Positions 36,632-45,000 of a DNA stretch of 64,000 nt are shown piece after piece. A model generated the notes under the pieces. The model saw nothing but the letters and a program-made list of their open reading frames with translations, had not been told where the DNA came from and did not search any database. The translations under genes and the position numbers were made by a program. Each line of letters begins with the position of its first letter. Position 1 is the first letter of the stretch. The DNA lies in contig JBGTHQ010000003.1 in assembly GCA_041746135.1 (NCBI GenBank), positions 1-64,000 on the forward strand, in the 5' to 3' direction. The stretch comes from Alg239-R122 sp041746135 (GTDB taxonomy: Bacteria > Pseudomonadota > Alphaproteobacteria > Sphingomonadales > Sphingomonadaceae).

Positions 36632-37390
36632 ATGGCGATGGCAAGCGCGGGACACGCGAAAACCGGCACGATTCTGGAGCATGAAGCCGCGCATTTCGGC
36701 AAGCTCGCCGCCGAGTGGTGGGATCCGCGCGGGAGCAGCGCGATGCTGCATAAGCTCAACCCGGTGCGCCTCGGCTATATTCGCGGCGTGATCGACACGC
36801 AGTTCGGCGCAGACGACCGCGATCTGAAACCGCTGGTCGGCATGCGCGCGCTTGACGTGGGTTGCGGTGCGGGGCTGCTATGCGAACCGCTGGCGCGGCT
36901 GGGCGGAAAGGTGACCGGCATCGACGCGGCGGCGGAAAATATCGCGGTGGCCAAAACCCATGCGGCGGGCGCGGGCCTCACTATCGACTATCGCCATTGC
37001 GGGATCGAGGATCTGCCGGGTACCGACATCGGCGCGGGCTTCGACCTCGTCACCGCGATGGAAGTGATCGAGCATGTCGGCGACCCCGCCGCATTCGTGC
37101 GCGGCCTGGCCGGCGCGATGGGCGAGGACGGCGTGCTGATACTGTCGACCCCTAACCGCACCAACTTTTCCAAAATGGCGATGATCCATATCGGCGAAGG
37201 GCTCGGCCAAATCCCTGTCGGCACGCACGATTGGGACCGGTTCCTGACCCCGCCGGAACTCACCGCATTATTGCGCGACGCGGGGCTGGACGTGATCGAC
37301 ACAAGCGGGCTGATGATCGACCCGATGAAAGGACCGGTGCTGTCGGACAATATAGCGCTGAATTATTTCGTGACGGCAGTGCGGGGGTGA
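36632..37390 (+). CDS. ubiG: Ubiquinone biosynthesis O-methyltransferase UbiG
   Basis: SAM-dependent O-methyltransferase acting at two steps of ubiquinone synthesis. 252 residues. HFGKLAAEWWDPRGSSAMLH and LNPVRLGYI at the N-terminus, SAM motif I ALDVGCGAGLL, TAMEVIEHVGDP, and the UbiG insertion with GTHDWDRFLTPPEL. The last about 135 bp (37256-37390) reappear at 38966-39100 as a diverged copy, which suggests the 3' end was a recombination or insertion site. The intact copy appears functional. Confidence 0.95.
   Translation: MAMASAGHAKTGTILEHEAAHFGKLAAEWWDPRGSSAMLHKLNPVRLGYIRGVIDTQFGADDRDLKPLVGMRALDVGCGAGLLCEPLARLGGKVTGIDAAAENIAVAKTHAAGAGLTIDYRHCGIEDLPGTDIGAGFDLVTAMEVIEHVGDPAAFVRGLAGAMGEDGVLILSTPNRTNFSKMAMIHIGEGLGQIPVGTHDWDRFLTPPELTALLRDAGLDVIDTSGLMIDPMKGPVLSDNIALNYFVTAVRG
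37256..37390 (+). repeat. ubiG 3'-end direct repeat, copy 1 (in intact gene)
   Basis: 135 bp, GAACTCACCGCATTATTGCG to the ubiG TGA. It matches 38966-39100 at exactly 1710 bp offset with 10 differences counted by eye (about 93% identity). Weaker similarity continues back to 37241. After the stop the two copies diverge. Confidence 0.9.
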
Positions 37391-37488
37391 TAGCTGGTTC
37401 TAAAAGCTTGTTAGAGTCTAGCCCAACATGACGTAACCCCTTGAAGAAAAGCACACTAAATTTCCACAAGATCTTTATTGAAAACTAC

Positions 37489-38709
37489 TTATGCAATCTT
37501 TTTAGTCAAAGCCCCGGCCTCTTCTAGGATACTGGCTAAATCGCTGCAAAATGCATTGCTTTTATAGTAATCGTCTAATGTTTTGAAAGCATTGTCAACG
37601 ATTGCTTGGCGCTCTGGCTCATTTTCTAAATAGTAAGTGCAAACTTCTTCAAGGTCAGAAAGATCCCATTTTACCGGTATGTAAGTTTTGAAAGGTTGAA
37701 AAATGTCTGGCCGCGTCTCGATATGCCCCATATCTGGCTTGATCAAAAGTGACCGGCACAAGACAGCCTCGAAGTCACGCCAGCACAATTCGCCGAATCC
37801 AAACGGGCTGACACAGATCCGGCTGCTCAGTAACTCATTATAATAATCAGAAAGACTTAGCCGTGCAGAGGTCGTAATTATATCGAACTGGGAATTGAGA
37901 TTTTCCAGATGTTCGCGGGCCGCATGACGCATGTATCCGGTTATAGTGTCGCGCTTTATGGATCCTCGGAAAGAACAGTCGATTGTTTTCTCGACATGCG
38001 GAAGTGTTGAAACATACTCTTTCAACGCAAGTATGTCTTCGGCCAAAGCCATATTCCATCCAACTTTGATTTTCCCCAGATCATTTTCGGCAACAACCCC
38101 GCTGCGGGAAATGACAAGCGGCGACTGATTGGGACCACTGTAATCTGCAGAGGTTAGAACGTGTCCATGCTCCTCAATCGCATATTCATGCAAATTGCTT
38201 TTTCCTTTAAATCGCTTGGTATACTCAGTTCGATCTTCAAAGGCATGGCACTTGATATAAAGATCACTAATAGCCGCAACGCCTCCCCACTGTATGCATA
38301 AGTCATCATCTCCATCCATGTATATAAGCGGGCGATCACCTATTTTCGCTTTTATGCGTCTGGCTGTTGCCACTGCATAGGTTTCATCGGCGCGATACGA
38401 GAACTTCAAAAGTACAGCATCAAATAATGATAATGGTACGGGTGGATAGAGATTTGTGTCGTCTAAAAATATATTCAGGAAAGATATATTATAGGTTCGC
38501 GACAATTCAGTTTTATACACGTCGAACGGATTCAGCTGCTGCTCGCTGCACCATGATTCCCTGTCACTGATAATGGCAAGTCGGCACGGTTTGTACGGAT
38601 TGGAGCTTGATTGTCCTGATCGAGCGATCGATTGACTAAGCTCAGTTGTTATCCAACGCGCGGTTTCGATCGCGCCATACTTTACGATATTGCGAAAACG
38701 CCTAGGCAT
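37489..38709 (-). CDS. Putative glycosyltransferase (CgeB/exostosin-like)
   Basis: 406 residues. The C-terminal part (NELLSSRICVSPFGFGELCW, then RDFEAVLCRSLLIKPDMGHI) resembles the donor-binding half of GT-B enzymes that act on surface glycans. The N-terminal part has LIYMDGDDDLCIQWGG. I cannot assign a substrate. Base composition is about 33-40% GC in the lines counted, against about 70% in ubiG, indicating horizontal transfer. AAGGAG 6 nt before ATG 38709 decides the start. The gene lies between the two copies of the ubiG 3' end. Confidence 0.6.
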   Translation of the reverse strand: MPRRFRNIVKYGAIETARWITTELSQSIARSGQSSSNPYKPCRLAIISDRESWCSEQQLNPFDVYKTELSRTYNISFLNIFLDDTNLYPPVPLSLFDAVLLKFSYRADETYAVATARRIKAKIGDRPLIYMDGDDDLCIQWGGVAAISDLYIKCHAFEDRTEYTKRFKGKSNLHEYAIEEHGHVLTSADYSGPNQSPLVISRSGVVAENDLGKIKVGWNMALAEDILALKEYVSTLPHVEKTIDCSFRGSIKRDTITGYMRHAAREHLENLNSQFDIITTSARLSLSDYYNELLSSRICVSPFGFGELCWRDFEAVLCRSLLIKPDMGHIETRPDIFQPFKTYIPVKWDLSDLEEVCTYYLENEPERQAIVDNAFKTLDDYYKSNAFCSDLASILEEAGALTKKIA

Positions 38710-38788
38710 CCGGCTCTCCTTGGCTTTCATAATCACTGAATTGGTGCCGCATGATATTCCCCAAGCAAAAGCTTTAACGCTGACAACG

Positions 38789-38831
38789 ATATTTGCAACC
38801 GGTTTTGCTCGGTTGTTAACTCTGCAAATAT
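38789..38831. promoter_or_regulatory. Nested inverted repeat upstream of the glycosyltransferase gene
   Basis: ATATTTGCA (38789-38797) pairs perfectly with TGCAAATAT (38823-38831). Inside, CAACCG (38796-38801) pairs with CGGTTG (38810-38815). It starts 80 bp upstream of the gene. It could be an operator, or a terminator or structural end associated with the insertion. Confidence 0.5.
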
Positions 38832-38965
38832 GTGGCTCGATATAGGCTTGAGACCGATTGACGAAGCGACAAGGTAGTGGTCATTGCTATGGCGGGCGCG
38901 GACAGAAACATGGGGGTCAGATGCTTACAAATATGCAAGATTGTAACAAATTCCTGATACAGGGA

Positions 38966-39100
38966 GAACTCACCGCATTATTGCGCAATGCCGGACTGGA
39001 CGTGATCGACACAAGCGGGCTGATGATCGACCCGGCCAAAGGACCGGTGCTGTCGGACAATATGGCGCTGAATTATTTCGTGACCGCGGTGCGGGGGTGA
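38966..39100 (+). pseudogene. Truncated duplicate of the ubiG 3' end, copy 2
   Basis: Encodes only the last 44 residues of UbiG, from ELTALLRNAGLDVIDTSGLM to the stop. Compared with copy 1, three residues differ (Asp to Asn, Met to Ala, Ile to Met) and the other changes are silent, a pattern of divergence under coding selection before truncation. So it was probably derived from a different ubiG allele rather than by recent local duplication. The frame upstream of it (from 38858) has no similarity to UbiG. Confidence 0.85.
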
Positions 39101-39263
39101 AAGGGGGGCTGGTTGCGCAATCGCTGTTGGTCGAAGGATAGGCGTGGTTTCCAGAAAAATACAAGATGGGAAATTTTTCCGAAATGGGCAGTGACTGCTG
39201 ACGACCCATGTGCGGACGTTCGGTGCTCTGCCTGCATCATTTCAAAGCTGCCGCTAACTTCAC

Positions 39264-39629
39264 CTAATCAACGCTTCGGCCAACGCGTACAAGCAAGCCA
39301 CTAGGATCGCTGACTGAAAACTCGTAGGTTCCCCATGGTTTTGCATGCGGGGCGCCATCTTCGATTATTAGTTCGCTCACTTGCTCGGCTACTGCATCGA
39401 CATCATCGACGTACAGGTACAGACCAAAGGGATTGTCCTCGACGTTCTTGGGCCATCCCGGTGCATGGGTCAGGTGTAAATGCCAGCCTCGTCCATCGGC
39501 AAGAATACGGTAATGGCCGTAGTCGCTTACAACTTCGAAGCCGAGCCGTTTATAAAAAGTCTCACTGTCGTCGAGTTTGCTGGTGGGTATGATTGCTACT
39601 GATTGATGGTCCACTGCTAGGTTCTCCAT
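39264..39629 (-). CDS. VOC (glyoxalase/bleomycin-resistance) family protein
   Basis: 121 residues with two beta-alpha-beta-beta-beta modules typical of the vicinal oxygen chelate fold: VAIIPTSKLDDSETFYKRLG in the first and GLYLYVDDVDAVAEQVSELI in the second, ending FSVSDPSGLLVRVGRSVD. Such small proteins often bind antibiotics or metals; the ligand is unknown. ATG 39629 has AGGA about 8 nt upstream. It is divergent from a TetR regulator 155 bp away, a typical regulator-target pair. Confidence 0.82.
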   Translation of the reverse strand: MENLAVDHQSVAIIPTSKLDDSETFYKRLGFEVVSDYGHYRILADGRGWHLHLTHAPGWPKNVEDNPFGLYLYVDDVDAVAEQVSELIIEDGAPHAKPWGTYEFSVSDPSGLLVRVGRSVD

Positions 39630-39784
39630 AATTGATTTCCTCGGCACAGATTGGCCGATATCGGTGCAAGTTGCCAGAAGGATTCCCGCACAGGGGCCCC
39701 GCGCCGGACAATAGCCAACAAATGTCCGAAAAAACTTGCTGCACTGGTATCGTAAAGTTGCCGACAATGCAGTATATCGCGAAT

Positions 39785-40315
39785 ATGGCTGAACCATCTC
39801 CCACATCAAGCCAGCGCGCTTTGCGGACTCGCGGAGCAATCCTGGATACATTTACCGGACTCGCCCTCGAACGCCGATACGATAAGATCCGCATCGCGGA
39901 TATCGTAACCGCTGCGGGGATCGGCAGAGCTACATTCTACGAACACTTCTGCAATAAGAACGATGTTCTATTAGCAGCAATGGAACCAGTCCTGCTTGTG
40001 CTTTCGACCGCCGCGTCAGGCCGTGCGGCGCAGTCATACGTCAACGACATGGTTAGCCATCTGTGGGAAAAACGATCAAGCGCACGAACTATCCTCAATT
40101 CTGCCACAGCTCCCATTATACAGCGGCAATTGGCGGGATTGATTCGGATTCATGTGGAACGAGCTGACACAGATGACATCGCACCGTCGATCAAGGCGGC
40201 GGGAATTGCCGCAGCACAGATTGCCATGCTCCGAAGCTGGCTCGCTGGCGAGGCAAGTTGCACAGTGGGCGAAGTCGCCGATCAAATGATCGGCTGCTCA
40301 AGGCTTATTACCTAA
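39785..40315 (+). CDS. TetR family transcriptional regulator
   Basis: 176 residues from ATG 39785; ATG 39767 is possible. The N-terminal helix-turn-helix is clear: RGAILDTFTGLALERRYDKI, then IADIVTAAGIGRATFYEHFC. The C-terminal effector domain is unremarkable. Divergent orientation from the VOC gene suggests it represses that gene and itself from the 155-bp gap (39630-39784). I see no clean palindromic operator there. It belongs to the accessory patch between ubiG and the GST gene. Confidence 0.82.
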   Translation: MAEPSPTSSQRALRTRGAILDTFTGLALERRYDKIRIADIVTAAGIGRATFYEHFCNKNDVLLAAMEPVLLVLSTAASGRAAQSYVNDMVSHLWEKRSSARTILNSATAPIIQRQLAGLIRIHVERADTDDIAPSIKAAGIAAAQIAMLRSWLAGEASCTVGEVADQMIGCSRLIT

Positions 40316-40891
40316 CCAGTTCTCCGCTAACATTTGGCTAAGCCCCTAAAAGCAGATGGTCCGCTGCCCACCCAGTACCAGACATTAAATAGAGCTACGT
40401 AAACGGACTTTAGTCATATACTAGGTTTGAGAGAGCTACTATTTTTCCTTGCCACTACATCGGGATGACGCGGGTTGAGACTCGTATTTTCGGATGCGTG
40501 TAACCTAGCGGATTTCGCTGTCCTACATCGTGATAGTCGTGATAAATCGCGGACTAACGGCGTTGCCGCTGGCTCTTTCCAATTGTCGATCACCCAGACT
40601 AGGATGCAAAACCATGTGTCAACTTTGCGTCTGGAAAAAACGCCCAAAAAAGGAGAATGTGACAATTTTGCCGAAAATATGTTGCTTAACCCATTGGACA
40701 AAATACTTGAATTTCGGATTCACAAAATTGTCGCTGCTGCGCTTTTGTCACTTTTGCAATGGGGTGCCAGCATGGTGGAGACCCCGGCACGGGCTTCGCC
40801 CAAGTTTATCCTGAGCGCCTGCCTTGGCAGGCAGTCGAAGGGCCGGGGCTGACGCTTCGTCAATTGGCCTTTGGCCAAGTGACGCGGCGCG
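40316..40891. other. 576-bp non-coding region without a convincing gene
   Basis: Small open frames exist on both strands, but none has codon use or similarity I trust. Composition is mixed, with AT-rich stretches (40661-40700) next to a GC-rich REP-like palindrome at 40782-40848. It probably marks the right edge of the accessory patch. The promoter of the convergent GST gene is not here, since that gene starts at 41563. Confidence 0.4.
40782..40848. repeat. REP-like palindrome with nested stems
   Basis: Outer arms CCCCGGC (40782-40788) and GCCGGGG (40842-40848), intermediate CTTCG/CGAAG, and a near-loopless core GCCTGCC-tt-GGCAGGC (40817-40832). Contains the TATCCTGAGCGCCTGCC wording I recall from dispersed sphingomonad repeats. 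It lies just after the stop of the GST gene on the minus strand (40892) and may double as its terminator. Confidence 0.6.
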
Positions 40892-41563
40892 TCAGAAATC
40901 GGGTTCTTCATAATGTTTGGGCGGCACGATTACTTCCATCCGCTCGGACAGGAGCGGCCGGAAAGAGGGGCGCGACTTGAAGACGCTGTACCAGCCCTTG
41001 GCCTGTTCGTGCCCCTGCCAGTCGATCCCGCCCAGATAGTCGGCAACCGAGATATGGGCGGCGGCGGTCAGGTCGGCGAGGCTGAGCGTCGCACCGGCCA
41101 GCCAGCTGCGATGGTCGATCAGATAGTCGATATAGTCGAGATGGTTGTTGGCCAGCTTCATCGCCTCACGCAGCACCTTGGCCTCGGGCGGCTGGCGGTG
41201 GACGAGCCGCTTGCGCATGCGCTCGTGCATCAATGGCGCGACGACATCGCCGTAAAACTGTTCGTCGAACCACGCCACCAGGCGGCGGATTTCTGCGCGG
41301 CCCGCCGCGGTGCCGGCGAGCATCGGGTTTTTGTCGACCGTTTCCTCCAGATATTCGCAGATCGCATTGCTGTCGATCAGGCGGATGTCGCGTTCGCTAT
41401 GCAGCATTACCGGGGTGCGTCCGGCGGGATTGATGTCGAGAAATTCGTCGCGCTGCTGCCACGGGCTTTCGCGGACCAGCTCGTAGCCGACGCCCTTTTC
41501 GCCCATCAGCAGGCGGACCTTGCGGGAGAACGGACACAGGGGAAATTGGTAGAGTTGCCACAT
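40892..41563 (-). CDS. Glutathione S-transferase family protein
   Basis: 223 residues. N-terminal thioredoxin-like domain starting QLYQFPLCPFSRKVRLLMGE with the CPFS active-site type, then NPAGRTPVML and DSNAICEYLEE for glutathione binding. The helical domain has LADLTAAAHISVADYLGGID. Such monomers often detoxify electrophiles; the substrate is unknown. It lies 91 nt upstream of no same-strand gene and is probably monocistronic. Confidence 0.88.
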   Translation of the reverse strand: MWQLYQFPLCPFSRKVRLLMGEKGVGYELVRESPWQQRDEFLDINPAGRTPVMLHSERDIRLIDSNAICEYLEETVDKNPMLAGTAAGRAEIRRLVAWFDEQFYGDVVAPLMHERMRKRLVHRQPPEAKVLREAMKLANNHLDYIDYLIDHRSWLAGATLSLADLTAAAHISVADYLGGIDWQGHEQAKGWYSVFKSRPSFRPLLSERMEVIVPPKHYEEPDF

Positions 41564-41654
41564 CGCACCCTATTGCCCCAGCGGCGGCGCGGCGTCCACC
41601 GGGTTGCGCAGCTTGCGGCTATTTTTCCGGTGGATAATCGCAGGGATCAAACGG

Positions 41655-41990
41655 TCAGGCGCTTTGATAGATTGCGATCTCGTTGCCCGAGGGATCGGTA
41701 AAATGAAAACGCCGTCCGCCGGGAAAATCGAAAATCGGGCGCGTTACCTTGCCGCCCGCTTGGGTGACGGCTTCCAGCGAAGCTTCCAGATCTTCGCTCT
41801 CGAACGTGGGCAGCGGCGATTTGGGCGCATCGCCGCTGGCAAAACCGATCGCGGCGGGACCGCCCTCGACACAGGCATATTCGGGGCCATAATCGGTAAA
41901 GGCAAAGCCGAGCGCGGCGGTATAGAAACGCTTGGTCGCCTCCAGATCGCGAGCTTTCAGCTCGATATAATTGGGGGTTATCTTGGCCAT
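41655..41990 (-). CDS. VOC family protein
   Basis: 111-residue single-domain glyoxalase-fold protein: NYIELKARDLEATKRFYTAA, LGFAFTDYGPEYACVEGG and RFHFTDPSGNEIAIYQ. The metal-ligand residues (Glu/His) are plausible but not diagnostic. GGAGG 8 nt upstream supports ATG 41990. It follows gltB by 16 nt on the same strand, so it may be read through from the glutamate synthase operon. Confidence 0.87.
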   Translation of the reverse strand: MAKITPNYIELKARDLEATKRFYTAALGFAFTDYGPEYACVEGGPAAIGFASGDAPKSPLPTFESEDLEASLEAVTQAGGKVTRPIFDFPGGRRFHFTDPSGNEIAIYQSA

Positions 41991-42006
41991 GGTAATGTCC
42001 TCCGTG

Positions 42007-45000
42007 TTATTCGGCTGCTTTGATCGTGTCGTTCGCCGCGTCGTTATCGGCCAGCGGATGCTCGAGCCGCGTCAGCATTTCCTTGGGACAGACCTGCCAG
42101 AAATGACCGATCACACGGTCCCATTCGTGCAGGATTTCCTCGCCCCATTTGCTGTCGGTCGCGGCCTGATATTCCGCGATCAGCGATTTGAGATGCGCTT
42201 CCCAATGTGCCGAACGGATGCGGTCCCAGGTGATATTTTCGGGATTGGCGTGAAGGGCGAAACTCCCCTTTTCGTCATAGATAAACGCCATTCCGCCGGT
42301 CATCCCCGCGCCGAAATTGCCGCCGACTTCGCCCAATATCACGGCGGTGCCGCCGGTCATGTATTCGCAGCCGTTGGCGCCGCAGCCTTCAACCACGACC
42401 TCAGCGCCCGAATTGCGGACGGCGAACCGCTCGCCCGCCTGACCCGCCGCGAAGAGTTTGCCTGCGGTGGCGCCGTACAGCACGGTATTGCCGATAATAG
42501 TGTTGTTCTGGCTGACCAAGGGCGAGCTGACCGTGGGGCGGAGCGTAATGGTGCCGCCCGACAGGCCCTTGCCGACATAGTCGTTGGCATCGCCGAACAC
42601 TTCGAGCGTCACGCCCTGGCACAGAAACGCGCCGAGCGATTGCCCCGCACTGCCGCGCAGGCGGACGCGGACATGGCCCTCGTCGAGCCCCTTCATGCCG
42701 TATTTGGCGGTGATTTCGGCCGACAGCCGGGTGCCGATGGCGCGATAGGTGTTGCGGACGTTATAAGTGAACTGCATTTTCTCGCGGCGTTCGAACACCG
42801 GCTTGGCATCATGCAGGATCTGCGCGTCGAGGCTGTCGGGCACCGGATTGCGGTGCGTGTCGATGTTGAAGCGGCGTTTGTCATCGGGCACATCGACCTT
42901 GGCGAGAATGGGGTTGAGGTCGAGATCGTCGAGATGCTCGGCTCCGCGGCTGACCTGTCGCAGCAATTCGGTGCGGCCGATAATCTCGTTGAGCGTTTTG
43001 ACGCCGAGCCGGGCCAGTATCTCGCGCACTTCCTCAGCAATGAACGTCATCAGGTTGATGACCTTTTCGGGCGTGCCGGTGAACTTCTCGCGCAATTTTT
43101 CGTCCTGTACGCACACGCCGACCGGGCAGGTATTCGAATGGCACTGACGCACCATGATACAGCCCATGGCGACCAGGGAGAGCGTACCGATGCCGAATTC
43201 CTCCGCGCCCAATATGGCCGCAATGACGATATCGCGGCCGGTCTTCAGCCCGCCATCGGTACGCAGCTTGACGCGGTAACGCAGGCCGTTGAGCGCGAGC
43301 ACCTGATTGGCTTCGGAAAGCCCCATTTCCCATGGCGTTCCCGCATATTTGATGCTGGTCTGCGGCGAAGCGCCGGTGCCGCCGGTATTGCCCGAGATCA
43401 GGATCACGTCGGCATGCGCCTTGGCCACGCCTGCCGCAATCGTGCCGATACCCGCTGCCGAGACCAGCTTGACGCACACCCGTGCACGCGGATTGATCTG
43501 CTTAAGGTCATAGATAAGCTGGGCCAGATCTTCGATCGAATAAATGTCATGGTGCGGCGGCGGTGAAATCAGCGTCACGCCCGGTGTCGAATGGCGCAGG
43601 CGCGCGATAAATTCGGTGACCTTGAACCCGGGCAATTGCCCGCCTTCGCCGGGCTTCGCGCCTTGCGCGACCTTGATCTCGATTTCTTCGCATGCACCCA
43701 GATATTCGGCGGTGACACCGAAGCGGCCCGAGGCGACCTGCTTGATCGGGCTGTTGGCATTGTCGCCATTTTCGTAGGGCGTGTAGCGTTCCTTCGCCTC
43801 ACCGCCTTCGCCCGACACCGCCTTTGCGCCGATCCGGTTCATGGCGATGGCGAGCGTTTCATGCGCTTCGGGCGAAAGCGCGCCCAGTGACATGCCCGGC
43901 GTGATAAAGCGTTTGCGGATTTCGGTAATCGCTTCGACATCGTCAATCGGCAGGGGTTGTTTGGCGTAGTTAAAACCCATCAAGTCGCGCAGATAGACGG
44001 GCGGCATCGCGCGCACGTCCTCGGCAAATTGCAGATAGGTCGAATAGCTGTCTTTTGCCACCGCGCTTTGCAGAAGGTGCATCATCTGCGCCGAATAAGC
44101 ATGAGTTTCGCCGCCTTCGCGCTGCTTGTAAAACCCGCCGATCGGCAGGCGCACGACCGCGCTGTCGAACGCGGCATCGTGCTTCATTTTGGCATTAAGG
44201 TGCAGCGAATTATAGCCTTCGCCCGAAATCTTGCTCGGCATGCCGGGAAACAAGTCGTGCACCAGCGCGCGGCTCAGCCCCACGGCTTCGAAATTATAGC
44301 CGCCACGATAGCTAGAAATGACGGCAATACCCATTTTGGACAAAATTTTAAGCAGACCTTCGCTAACCGCCGTGCGGTGGCGCTCCAAACATTCTTCCAG
44401 ACTGAGATCGCCAAGCAGTTCCTTGGCGTGGCGGTCGGCAATGCATGCTTCCGACAGATAGGCGTTGACCGTGGTCGCGCCGACACCGATCAGCACCGCA
44501 TAATGGTGCGTGTCGAGACACTCGGCCGAACGCACGTTGACCGAGGCAAAAGCGCGTAGCCCCTTGCGCACAAGATGCGTATGCACAGCGGCGGTGGCGA
44601 GAATCATCGCCATGCCGATCCTGTCTTCGCTGATATTCTCGTCGGTGAGGAAAATCTCGGTCTTGCCTTCGCGTACTGCCTGCTCGGCCTCGGCGCGGAC
44701 GCGGGCAATGGCCTCGCGTAGTTGCTCGGGTCCTCCTTGGGCAGGGAAGGTGCAATCGATTTCGGCGGCGGTGCTGGCAAAAGCGGACTGCAACCGCTGC
44801 CAGTCAGCGCTGGTGGTGACGGGCGTATCGAGCACCAGCACGTCGTCATTCTGGCCATCTTTTTCAAGGATATTGGCCAGATTGGAAAAGCGGGTCTTCA
44901 GGCTCATGACGTGGCGTTCGCGCAAGCTATCGATCGGCGGATTGGTGACCTGGCTGAAATTCTGGCGGAAAAACTGGCTCACCATGCGCGGCTTTGCACT

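Noticed and set aside
35248..36684. Long plus-strand open frame opposite lysC
   Set aside because: Arg/His/Asp-rich shadow translation of a high-GC gene; lysC has full domain support.
38858..39100. Intact small gene containing the UbiG tail
   Set aside because: Its first 36 codons show no similarity to UbiG and there is no convincing RBS; a truncated duplicate is the simpler reading.
40475..40852. Small candidate gene in the non-coding patch
   Set aside because: The frame crosses a REP-like palindrome, has no RBS or hydrophobic or domain pattern, and competes with several equally poor frames.
37391..40891. Prophage or classical integrative element
   Set aside because: No integrase, recombinase, tRNA site or phage structural gene is present; only the duplicated gene end and low GC remain.
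41971..43566. Long plus-strand open frame opposite gltB
   Set aside because: Shadow of gltB; no RBS and no domain features.
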